Program-made: the position numbers and the translations under genes
The notes under the pieces: generated by a model
Told to the model about the DNA's origin: nothing
Seen by the model: only the letters and a program-made list of their open reading frames with translations
Databases searched by the model: none
In this document: positions 1 to 5,438 of the stretch, one piece after another
Layout: every line of letters begins with the position of its first letter
How positions within the stretch are numbered: position 1 is the first letter of the stretch
Source of the DNA: Phycisphaerales bacterium
GTDB lineage: Bacteria; Planctomycetota; Phycisphaerae; Phycisphaerales; SM1A02
NCBI GenBank assembly: GCA_020427625.1
Contig: JAGQOI010000205.1
Coordinates: 1 to 5,554, forward strand
Direction: 5' to 3'
DNA: 5,554 nucleotides

Positions 1-2187
1 AGCCGCGTCGCCGCCCAGACCGGCGGACGCATCAACCTCGACCTCACCGACGGCGAACGCTTCACCGTCGTCGACACCGTCGGCACCGGGTCCGGCAACC
101 TCATCGTGAAGGGCGCCGGCGACAACGACACCGACACCGCGGAGGATCTCGGCATCCTCAACGTCACCGGCGTCGCCGCGTCGTCGTTCGACGGCGAACT
201 CATCCCCAACACCATCGAAGCCGCGCCCGTCGCCACCATCCAGCAACTCCTCGACCGCATCAACGACGCGACCGACACGCTCGGCGCCGCGAACGCCGGC
301 CGACTCGTCGCGTCGATCAACGCGACCGGCGACGGCATCGTCCTCCAGGACACCACCGGCGGCGGCGGCAACTTCATCATCCTCGGCGCCCCCGGCACGT
401 CCGGCAGCGCGAATGCGGCGAAGGACCTCGGCATCTTCACCGGTGCCGCGGGCGTCGCCGCGCCGACCGTCGAGAGCGGCGAAGCGCTCATCGCGACCCT
501 CAACTCGACCCTCGTCCGCGACCTCAACGGCGGACTCGGGCTCAACGGCGCCTCGACGCTGGAGATCACCGACCGCGACGGCGACTTCGTGTCCATCGGG
601 TCGCTCGACCAGTACACCTCCGTGACCCAGCTCCTGGAGGCTATCAACACCGCCATCGCCGACGCCGTCAACGTCGACGTCTCCGTCACCCTCAACGAGA
701 ACGGCAACGGCTTCCGCGTCGTCGACTCCAGCGGCGCGACCGCGAGCAACCTCGTCGTCGGCGGCGATGCCGCCGACGCCTTCGGCATCGCCGGCGACGT
801 CGCCGCCGACCGCATCGACGGCGCCAACGCCCAGACCCGCTACGTCGGCGAAGCGAGCCTGCTCACCAGCCTCAACTACGGGCGGGGCGTCGGCACCGGA
901 TCGTTCCGCATCACCGACTCCCTCGGACAGACCGCGACCGTCTCCATCGACGGCGACTCGCGCACCCTCTACGACGTCATCGCCGAGATCAACTCGCGCG
1001 GGCTGTCCATCAACGCCCGCGTCAACGACAACGGCGACGGCCTGCTCATCGAGAGCACCGCCGGCTCCGGCGGCTTCGTGCCGCTCAAGATCGAATCGCT
1101 CAGCGGCACCGTCGCCTCCGGCCTGAACATCGTCGGCAGCGCCGACACCAGCGTCGACGGATTCATCGACGGTTCGTACGAACGCACCGTCGACCTGAGC
1201 ACGTCCGACACGCTGTCGGAAGTCGTCGCCAAGATCAATGCCGCCGCCGGCGTGCCCGCGTCCGCGACCATCATCAACACCGGCGCCGCGACCAACCCGT
1301 TCCGATTGTCCATCACCTCCGAGATCGGGGGACGCCGCGGCGAACTCACGATCGACTCCACCGGCGCCGACGTCGACTTCTCGACCATGTCCGTCGGAAA
1401 GGACGCGAAGGTGATCTTCGGCGGCAGCGCCGACACCGGGTTCCTGCTCACCAGCACGACCAACACCCTCACCGACGCCGTCGAGGGCCTCACCCTCACC
1501 CTCAAGTCCGTCAGCAACACGCCCGTCACCGTCAACGTCGAACGCGACACCGCCGGCATCGTCCAGAAGGCCAGCGAGTTCGTCGTCGCATTCAACGACG
1601 CCATCGGACGCATCGACGACTACGACAAGTACGACGTCGACACCGAGGAGCGAGGCATCCTCCTCGGCAACCCGCTCACCGCCCGCGCCCGCAACGCCCT
1701 CTTCCGACTCGTCTTCACCCGCGCCGAAGGCATCTCGTCCAGCTACCAGACGCTTCGCGAAGTCGGCATCTCCGTCGGATCCGGCGGCTCGATCAACTTC
1801 GACGAGGACAAGTTCCTCGAAGCCTACGAGGCCGATCCCGACGCCGTCGAAAACCTCTTCACCGCCCTCGCCGAAGCACCCGTCACCTCCGAGGAGATCG
1901 CGCCCGGCATCACCGTCATCAACGGCGGCACGACGACCACCCAGCGCGGCATCGGCGAGATCATCGACGACCTGCTCAACGCGTTCACCGACTCCATCGA
2001 CGGCTCCTTCAAGCGCGCCGGCGACGGAATCCAGTCCCAGATCGACGGCATGAACGAACGCATCGGCCTCATCGATGAGAAACTCGCGGCCAAACGCGCC
2101 CGACTCCAGGCCCAGTTCCTCGCCATGGAAACCGCCATCGCCCAGCTCCAGTCGCAGAACAGCGCCCTCTCATCCCTCAGCGGCTGA
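1..2187 (+). CDS. fliD: Flagellar filament cap / hook-associated protein 2 (FliD), 5' end missing
   Basis: FliD caps the growing flagellar filament outside the cell and helps flagellin subunits fold in place. The frame is already open at base 1, so the true start lies upstream; the GTG at 106 is internal. The 728 visible residues hold several hook-IN-type modules (about residues 11-460), each with an (I/V)N..G(D/N)G core. The FliD C-terminal domain follows: TSTTNTLTDAVEGLTLTL at 484-501, then a helical stretch (FVVAFNDAIGRIDDYDKYD), and finally a coiled coil with QAQFLAMETAIAQLQSQ near the end. That tail is the typical FliD C-terminus. Typical FliD proteins such as that of E. coli are about 470 residues, so this one is much enlarged in its exposed middle domains. 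Tandem stops (TGA TAA) end it. fliS follows 72 nt later, the usual partner. The C-terminal match makes FliD more likely than another hook-IN protein such as FlgK or flagellin. Confidence 0.93.
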   Translation, partial: SRVAAQTGGRINLDLTDGERFTVVDTVGTGSGNLIVKGAGDNDTDTAEDLGILNVTGVAASSFDGELIPNTIEAAPVATIQQLLDRINDATDTLGAANAGRLVASINATGDGIVLQDTTGGGGNFIILGAPGTSGSANAAKDLGIFTGAAGVAAPTVESGEALIATLNSTLVRDLNGGLGLNGASTLEITDRDGDFVSIGSLDQYTSVTQLLEAINTAIADAVNVDVSVTLNENGNGFRVVDSSGATASNLVVGGDAADAFGIAGDVAADRIDGANAQTRYVGEASLLTSLNYGRGVGTGSFRITDSLGQTATVSIDGDSRTLYDVIAEINSRGLSINARVNDNGDGLLIESTAGSGGFVPLKIESLSGTVASGLNIVGSADTSVDGFIDGSYERTVDLSTSDTLSEVVAKINAAAGVPASATIINTGAATNPFRLSITSEIGGRRGELTIDSTGADVDFSTMSVGKDAKVIFGGSADTGFLLTSTTNTLTDAVEGLTLTLKSVSNTPVTVNVERDTAGIVQKASEFVVAFNDAIGRIDDYDKYDVDTEERGILLGNPLTARARNALFRLVFTRAEGISSSYQTLREVGISVGSGGSINFDEDKFLEAYEADPDAVENLFTALAEAPVTSEEIAPGITVINGGTTTTQRGIGEIIDDLLNAFTDSIDGSFKRAGDGIQSQIDGMNERIGLIDEKLAAKRARLQAQFLAMETAIAQLQSQNSALSSLSG
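31..1380 (+). repeat. Degenerate tandem hook-IN modules inside fliD
   Basis: The protein repeats a pattern roughly every 60-120 residues: a helix ending in INxA or similar, a beta segment, then a turn of the type NATGDG, NENGNG or NDNGDG, then a hydrophobic strand ending in D or E. Recognisable copies start near window residues 11 (degenerate, LTDGERF), 101 (INATGDGIVLQD), 221 (LNENGNGFRVVD), 337 (VNDNGDGLLIE) and 401 (INTGAATNPFRLSI, the most diverged). Copies 2-4 are followed by a glycine-rich strand and a DLGI/AFGIAG-like segment. The DNA copies have diverged, so this is old protein-level duplication and not a recent DNA repeat. Copy boundaries were set by eye. Confidence 0.6.
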
Positions 2188-2197
2188 TAACCGCCGA

Positions 2198-2212
2198 TCG
2201 CGGAATCCGCGA
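2198..2212. repeat. Short perfect palindrome in the fliD-fliS gap
   Basis: TCGCGGA (2198-2204) and TCCGCGA (2206-2212) are exact reverse complements around A2205. As RNA this gives a six-pair stem closing an AAU triloop. A run of four T lies at 2224-2227, about 12 nt beyond the stem. That is too far for a classical intrinsic terminator, so it could be a weak attenuator, an operator or chance. It starts 10 nt after the fliD stop codon. Confidence 0.35.
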
Positions 2213-2241
2213 GACTCGAACTGTTTTCGCCGCGCCGGGGA

Positions 2242-2250
2242 ACCGATAGT
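2242..2250 (+). promoter_or_regulatory. Possible -10 element before fliS, sigma-28-like
   Basis: The bases ACCGATAG (2242-2249) match the flagellar sigma-28 (FliA) -10 consensus GCCGATAA at six of eight positions. An AACTGTTT at 2219-2226 resembles the TAAAGTTT -35 half at five of eight, but the gap is 15 nt instead of the usual 11. The same bases also hold GATAGT, four of six against TATAAT. A start about seven bases downstream would fall within a few bases of the fliS ATG, giving a very short or no leader. Read-through from fliD remains equally possible. Confidence 0.25.
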
Positions 2251-2259
2251 CCTCCTGCC

Positions 2260-2703
2260 ATGACCACCCCGGACCCGAACGCATACCTGCGCACCAAGGT
2301 GATGACGGCCAGCCCGGCCGAACTCCGCCTCATGCTCCTCGACGGCGCCGTCAAGTTCGCCCGACAGGGACGCGACGGACTCGCGGCCAAGGACTTCGAA
2401 GCCGCCTACAACGGCATCACGAAGTGCCAGGACATCATCATGGAGCTCATCAACAGCCTCCGCCCGGAATTCGATCCGACGCTGTGCGAGAAACTCTCGG
2501 CCCTCTACGTGTTCCTGTACAACCGACTCATCGACGCCAGCTCGCACCGCGATCCCACCATCATCGATGAAGTCGTGACACTCCTCGAATACGAACGCGA
2601 AACCTGGACCCTGCTCATGGACCAGCTCCAGCAGCACAACCAGAGCAGCCGCGCCATCGCCGATACGGCGCCGACCCCCGGCACCGTCAGCCTCCGCGGC
2701 TGA
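2260..2703 (+). CDS. fliS: Flagellar export chaperone FliS
   Basis: FliS is a small cytoplasmic four-helix chaperone that binds the C-terminus of flagellin, stops it polymerising early and hands it to the type III export gate. The 147-residue product begins with the family signature: NAYLRTKVMTASPAELRLML followed by LDGAVKFA (residues 7-34), matching the usual AYxxNxVxTASPxxLIxMLYDGA pattern. The middle helices contain KCQDIIMELINSL (55-67) and LSALYVFLYNRLIDAS (79-94), and the last family block is VTLLEYERETWTLLM (106-120). The tail after about residue 127 is polar and proline-rich, probably disordered, and makes the protein slightly longer than the common 120-135. The ATG is chosen because the signature starts right after it. 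No Shine-Dalgarno is present: CCTCCT lies at 2251-2256, which is identical to the anti-SD and so cannot pair with it. It sits just after fliD, as in many flagellar clusters. Confidence 0.93.
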   Translation: MTTPDPNAYLRTKVMTASPAELRLMLLDGAVKFARQGRDGLAAKDFEAAYNGITKCQDIIMELINSLRPEFDPTLCEKLSALYVFLYNRLIDASSHRDPTIIDEVVTLLEYERETWTLLMDQLQQHNQSSRAIADTAPTPGTVSLRG

Positions 2704-2754
2704 CCCGACGCGCGATCCCCCCGAACCCGCGACGAGATTCCGCCCGACGAACCC

Positions 2755-2775
2755 CGTCGCGTCCCCGACGCGACG
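2755..2775. repeat. GC-rich 9-bp hairpin between fliS and recO
   Basis: CGTCGCGTC (2755-2763) and GACGCGACG (2767-2775) are perfect reverse complements separated by CCC. The stem is very stable but has no following T run, so it is not a textbook intrinsic terminator. Its place 52 nt after the fliS stop and 35 nt before the recO start fits a partial transcription stop between flagellar and repair genes, or a transcript 3' end. The rest of the 107-nt gap shows only the recO -10-like box. Confidence 0.45.
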
Positions 2776-2797
2776 CGCCGTCGAGCCGCCGCTCCCG

Positions 2798-2803
2798 TAT
2801 CCT
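2798..2803 (+). promoter_or_regulatory. Possible -10 box of a leaderless recO transcript
   Basis: TATCCT (four of six against TATAAT, with the conserved first two bases and last T) lies seven bases before the recO GTG. A transcript starting the usual distance downstream would begin at or next to the start codon. No convincing -35 element is visible, and there is no Shine-Dalgarno in CCTGCACGCC just before the GTG, which is consistent with leaderless translation. Confidence 0.3.
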
Positions 2804-2810
2804 GCACGCC

Positions 2811-3563
2811 GTGCAGACGCTGAAGTCCAACGCCATCTGCGTGCGGCACTGGGACTTCTCCGAAACGTCCCAGACCGTGAGCCTCTTCACCCGCGAACTC
2901 GGCCTCGTGCGCGGACTCGCGAAGGGTGCGCGGCGCGAGCGTGGCTCATTCTCCGGCGGCATCGACCTGCTCACCCGCGGCGAGGTCGTCGCGCTCCTCA
3001 AGCCCGGACGCGATCTCGCGACCCTCACCGCCTGGGACCTCCAGGAGGTGTTCTGGTCGCTCCGCCGTCGCCTCGCCGCCAACCAGGCCGGCCTCTACAT
3101 GGCCGATCTCGTGAACCACTTCCTCAGCCAGCACGACCCCCATCCCGCCCTCTTCGACGCGCTCGTCGACGCCCTCCGCGCCCTCGAGGATCCGACCGTC
3201 CCGACCGACGCCGTCCTGCTGCGCTTCCAGTGGGATCTCCTGCACGAGAGCGGCTACCTGCCCGAGCTCGCGCACGACGCCGACACCGGTGCCGCGCTCC
3301 CGACCGACGCGCCGACGCTCGCGTTCAGTCCCGGCGCCGGCGGTCTCGTCGCGGACACCGGCAGCGGCGATCGCTGGCGCATCCGGCGGGAGACCGTCGA
3401 CATGCTCCGCGCCCTCGCCGCCGATCCCGCGTCGCGCCCCGTCGACGTCGACGCCGGCGTCACGGTCGAGCGCGCCAGTCGCCTGCTCGCGTGGTACCTG
3501 CGCGAGATCCTCGGCGACGAACTGCCGACGATGCGCCTCGTCTTCCGAACCCCCTCCGGCTGA
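2811..3563 (+). CDS. recO: DNA repair / recombination mediator RecO
   Basis: RecO works in the RecF pathway: with RecR it displaces SSB from single-stranded DNA and helps load RecA at gaps, and it can anneal complementary strands. The 250-residue length is normal. The N-terminal OB-fold shows the family pattern: AICVRHWDFSETSQTVSLFT (residues 8-27), LGLVRGLAKGARRERG (30-45), then a segment around IDLLTRGEVV. The C-terminal helical domain contains LYMADLVNHFLSQHDPHPAL (95-114), LLRFQWDLLHESGYLPEL (136-153) and FSPGAGGLV (172-180). In many RecO proteins the region after GYxPEL carries a four-cysteine zinc site. Here it reads AHDADTGAAL and later LVADTG, with no cysteine; the only cysteine in the protein is at residue 10. 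The start is GTG, chosen because the OB-fold begins directly after it. It lies 107 nt after fliS and converges on ahcY. Confidence 0.9.
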   Translation: MQTLKSNAICVRHWDFSETSQTVSLFTRELGLVRGLAKGARRERGSFSGGIDLLTRGEVVALLKPGRDLATLTAWDLQEVFWSLRRRLAANQAGLYMADLVNHFLSQHDPHPALFDALVDALRALEDPTVPTDAVLLRFQWDLLHESGYLPELAHDADTGAALPTDAPTLAFSPGAGGLVADTGSGDRWRIRRETVDMLRALAADPASRPVDVDAGVTVERASRLLAWYLREILGDELPTMRLVFRTPSG

Positions 3564-3584
3564 CGGGTCGACGACCATGCGACA

Positions 3585-3614
3585 GGAGACGGTGATCGCT
3601 GGATCACCGTCCCC
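3585..3614. terminator. Likely bidirectional terminator hairpin between recO and ahcY
   Basis: GACGGTGATC (3588-3597) and GATCACCGTC (3602-3611) are perfect reverse complements around a GCTG loop. Past one A-C mismatch, GG (3585-3586) can pair with CC (3613-3614). It is 21 nt after the recO stop, in the 96-nt gap between two converging genes, where a shared terminator is expected. A long T run is missing on both strands, so Rho help or a U-independent stop would be needed. Confidence 0.55.
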
Positions 3615-3641
3615 TTCGTGTCATCGAGTCCGGGCGACGCG

Positions 3642-3659
3642 AGCGCGCGGGTGCGCGCT
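3642..3659 (-). terminator. Hairpin directly after the ahcY stop codon
   Basis: AGCGCGC (3642-3648) pairs with GCGCGCT (3653-3659) around GGGT. In the ahcY transcript this stem begins with the base right after the TGA stop (3662-3660). There is no following U run. It may protect the mRNA 3' end or add to termination together with the larger hairpin at 3585-3614. Alternating GC is common in such DNA, so chance is possible. Confidence 0.35.
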
Positions 3660-5156
3660 TCAGTAGCGGTAGTGATTCGGCTTGTAGGGACCCTCGACGG
3701 GCACGCCGATGTAGTCGGCCTGGTCCTTCGACAGGGTCGTGAGCCTGGCGCCGAGCTTGCCGAGGTGCAGGCGGGCCACCTCCTCGTCGAGCTGCTTCGG
3801 CAGCGTGTAGACGCAGTTGTCGTACGCGCCGTGGTTCGCGTGCAGTTCCATCTGCGCGAGCACCTGGTTGCAGAACGAGTTGCTCATGACGAACGAGGGA
3901 TGCCCGGTCGCGCACCCGAGATTGAGCAGACGACCCTCCGCCAGCACGATCACCGAGTGCCCGTCCTTGAACAGCCACTGGTCCGTCTGCGGCTTCACGT
4001 TGATGCGGGTGATGCCCGGCGTCCTCGCGAGACCGGCCATGTCGATCTCGTTGTCGAAGTGACCGATGTTGCCGACGATGGCCTTGTCCTTCATCTTCGC
4101 CATGTGCGCGGCCGTGATGATGTTGTAGTTGCCGGTCGCCGTGATGAAGATGTCGGCCGTGCCGACCACGTCCTCGAGCCGCACGACCTCGTAGCCGTCC
4201 ATGCACGCCTGGAGCGCGCAGATGGGGTCGATCTCGGTCACGACGACGCGGCACTTCTGTCCCGCCAGCGACTGGGCGCACCCCTTGCCGACGTCGCCGT
4301 ACCCGCACACGACCGCGACCTTGCCGGAGAGCATCACGTCGGTCGCCCGCATGATCCCGTCGACGAGCGAATGCCGACAGCCGTACACGTTGTCGAACTT
4401 GCTCTTCGTGACCGCGTCGTTCACGTTGATCGCCGGGAAGAGCAGCGTGCCCTTCTCCTGCATCTGGTAGAGACGATGGACGCCCGTCGTCGTCTCCTCG
4501 CTCACGCCGCGGATGCTCCTGGCGATCGGACCCCAGAATCCCGGGTTCGCCTGCTGCACGTCGCGGAGGACGGTGAGCACGCAGTGGAATTCCTCGTTGT
4601 CGGTCGAGCTCGGATCGGGCGTCTCCTTCGAGTTCGCCAGCTCCGCGCCGCGATGCACGAGCAGGGTCGCGTCGCCGCCGTCGTCGAGGATGAGGTTCGG
4701 ACCCTTGCCGTCCGGCCAGTTGAGCGACTGGAAGGTGCACCACCAGTACTCCGGCAGCGACTCGCCCTTCCAGGCGAAGACCGGCGACCCCTTCGGCGCG
4801 TCCGGCGTGCCGTCGCGACCGACGACGACCGCCGCCGCCGCGTGATCCTGCGTCGAGAAGATGTTGCACGACACCCAGCGCACCTCGGCGCCGAGATCGA
4901 CGAGCGTCTCGATGAGCACCGCCGTCTGCACGGTCATGTGCAGCGACCCGGTGATCCGCGCCCCCTTCAGCGGCTGAGCCGCCCGGTACTTGTCGCGGAT
5001 CGCCATCAGGCCGGGCATCTCGTGCTCGGCGAGTTCGATCTCCTTGCGACCGTACGCCACCGTCTTCGGCGACAGATCCGCCACCTTGTACGGCAGGTCC
5101 GAGAACAGCGGCAGACCCGTGTCCATGAAGCTCGCGGTCGTCATCGTCGTGCTCAC
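3660..5156 (-). CDS. ahcY: Adenosylhomocysteinase (S-adenosyl-L-homocysteine hydrolase)
   Basis: AhcY reversibly splits S-adenosylhomocysteine into adenosine and homocysteine using tightly bound NAD+, clearing the product inhibitor of SAM-dependent methyltransferases in the activated-methyl cycle. It is a cytoplasmic enzyme, normally a tetramer. The 498-residue product is full length. Against the human enzyme the key residues are present: DDGGD (158-162, catalytic Asp), EETTTGV (220-226), K251, D255, N256 and C260 in TKSKFDNVYGC, the NAD-binding GYGDVGKG (285-292), H366 in NIGHFD, H419 in GHPSFVMSNSF, and the C-terminal KPNHYRY (K492, Y496) that reaches the neighbouring subunit's cofactor. 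It carries an extra segment of about 40 residues around 145-190, which some bacterial and plant enzymes have and the human enzyme lacks. The GTG start at 5156 is preferred over the in-frame ATG at codon 5 because AGGAG lies 10 nt before the GTG. The gene appears monocistronic and converges on recO. Confidence 0.97.
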   Translation of the reverse strand: MSTTMTTASFMDTGLPLFSDLPYKVADLSPKTVAYGRKEIELAEHEMPGLMAIRDKYRAAQPLKGARITGSLHMTVQTAVLIETLVDLGAEVRWVSCNIFSTQDHAAAAVVVGRDGTPDAPKGSPVFAWKGESLPEYWWCTFQSLNWPDGKGPNLILDDGGDATLLVHRGAELANSKETPDPSSTDNEEFHCVLTVLRDVQQANPGFWGPIARSIRGVSEETTTGVHRLYQMQEKGTLLFPAINVNDAVTKSKFDNVYGCRHSLVDGIMRATDVMLSGKVAVVCGYGDVGKGCAQSLAGQKCRVVVTEIDPICALQACMDGYEVVRLEDVVGTADIFITATGNYNIITAAHMAKMKDKAIVGNIGHFDNEIDMAGLARTPGITRINVKPQTDQWLFKDGHSVIVLAEGRLLNLGCATGHPSFVMSNSFCNQVLAQMELHANHGAYDNCVYTLPKQLDEEVARLHLGKLGARLTTLSKDQADYIGVPVEGPYKPNHYRY

Positions 5157-5166
5157 GGCAACATCG

Positions 5167-5171
5167 CTCCT
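5167..5171 (-). promoter_or_regulatory. Shine-Dalgarno site of ahcY
   Basis: AGGAG on the minus strand, 10 nt before the GTG start. It decides in favour of GTG over the ATG four codons further in. It is the only clear Shine-Dalgarno in front of a complete gene in this window. A tiny reading frame (ATG TTG CCG TGA) begins two bases after the site and its TGA overlaps the GTG start codon. Confidence 0.7.
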
Positions 5172-5177
5172 GTCTGG

Positions 5178-5228
5178 TTTGAATAAGCAACGGCTTCAAA
5201 TCAACTTCATCCGTTGATCCGGATGAAG
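5178..5228 (-). promoter_or_regulatory. ahcY 5' leader with two tandem hairpins / operator-like inverted repeat
   Basis: In ahcY transcript order the first hairpin is CUUCAUCCG (5228-5220), loop GAUCAA, then CGGAUGAAG (5213-5205): nine perfect pairs. The second starts five bases later: UUUGAAGC (5200-5193), loop CGUU, then GC, a UUA bulge and UUCAAA (5188-5178). It ends six bases before the AGGAG. A competing helix is possible between AUCAAC (5218-5213) and GUUGAU (5205-5200); it would break the first hairpin and the base of the second. The layout suits either a protein operator at the transcription start or a switching leader. Reduced SAH-pathway regulators of the ArsR family (SahR) are known in Proteobacteria, but I cannot show a site match. 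Confidence 0.5.
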
Positions 5229-5235
5229 CGATCAT

Positions 5236-5264
5236 ATGGTAGCCGGGCGGGGGGTCGCGGTCAA
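5236..5264 (-). promoter_or_regulatory. Predicted sigma-70-type promoter of ahcY
   Basis: On the minus strand TTGACC (5264-5259) matches the -35 consensus at five of six, and TACCAT (5241-5236) matches the -10 at four of six including the conserved TA...T. The spacer is exactly 17 bp. Transcription would start near G5229, giving a leader of about 73 nt whose first hairpin begins at the next base. An alternative -10, TATGAT (5236-5231), fits the hexamer better but would need a 22-bp spacer. Confidence 0.5.
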
Positions 5265-5279
5265 TCCGCGCCCGCCCCC
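5246..5279. repeat. GC-rich imperfect inverted repeat overlapping the ahcY -35 region
   Basis: CGCGG (5256-5260) pairs with CCGCG (5266-5270) around TCAAT. The stem continues outward as a GGG/CCC, GGG/CCC and GG/CC series with three single-base bulges, about 13 pairs in all. The -35 hexamer lies across its loop and one arm. It may be chance in such G/C-biased DNA. Confidence 0.3.
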
Positions 5280-5306
5280 TCGACGCGCGGCCTGATCCCG
5301 GTCGGG

Positions 5307-5438
5307 TTCACCACGGAGACACGAAGGACACGGAGAGGGCAACTGGGTTCCGGATCCTGAAACCGACGCCCCCGATCATTCGAATGCGTCCGCCCCGCGA
5401 TCCGAAACCCTGCCTCGTCTCTCCGTGTCTCCTATGAA
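5307..5438. repeat. 132-bp imperfect palindrome with CACGGAG-type arms
   Basis: The left arm (5307-5356) and the reverse complement of the right arm (5399-5438) share the same ordered blocks: TTCA, GGAGACACG, GGAGAG, GGCA, GGGTT, CGGATC. The left arm has about ten extra bases, made of a second degenerate ACACGGAG unit and ACT before GGGTT. The strongest single match is ACACGGAGAG (5328-5337) to CTCTCCGTGT (5419-5428). The 42-nt centre has GACGC/GCGTC and the palindrome ATTCGAAT (5378-5385). There is no open frame with a start signal inside. From memory, CACGGAG/CACAGAG-type palindromic repeats occur in many copies in planctomycete and other environmental genomes; I could not check this. It is most likely a non-autonomous intergenic repeat. 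Confidence 0.6.

Noticed and set aside
106..108. GTG at 106 as the fliD start
   Set aside because: The frame is open to base 1 with residues of the same repeated-module character before it, and there is no ribosome binding site; the gene continues off the left edge.
969..1613. A 214-codon minus-strand frame opposite fliD
   Set aside because: Antisense shadow; the + frame is a continuous FliD with a recognisable C-terminus.
2946..3578. A 210-codon minus-strand frame opposite recO
   Set aside because: The recO frame carries clear family motifs. This frame is Gly/Glu/Val-rich low-complexity text from the opposite strand.
5152..5164. Tiny upstream frame ATG TTG CCG TGA overlapping the ahcY GTG
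   Set aside because: Only three codons, and its ATG is just two bases from the AGGAG, too close for efficient use. More likely chance than translational coupling.
5163..5175. A CsrA binding site over the ahcY Shine-Dalgarno
   Set aside because: ACAGGAG contains GGA but lacks the fuller ACARGGAUG consensus and is not in a hairpin loop; any AGGAG site would look like this.
3618..5186. A 522-codon open frame on the + strand opposite ahcY
   Set aside because: Antisense shadow of ahcY in GC-rich DNA; the composition is arginine-, valine- and histidine-rich and no family motif is visible.
5200..5228. A pseudoknot between the GAUCAA loop of the first leader hairpin and the following UUGAU
   Set aside because: The five pairs are possible on paper, but no linker bases remain to span a nine-pair stem. 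The helices can only be alternatives, not simultaneous.
3604..5235. A 543-codon open frame on the ahcY strand in another frame, starting at ATG 5235
   Set aside because: It is dominated by Arg, Gly, Ala, Asp and His runs typical of an off-frame reading of GC-rich DNA. It covers a perfectly conserved ahcY, and its ATG lies upstream of the predicted transcription start.
5157..5235. SAH riboswitch before ahcY
   Set aside because: The location is right, but the conserved core of the known SAH riboswitch (a GAGGAGCGCUGC-like segment and its pseudoknot partner) is not present. The only similar bases are the AGGAGCG at the Shine-Dalgarno.
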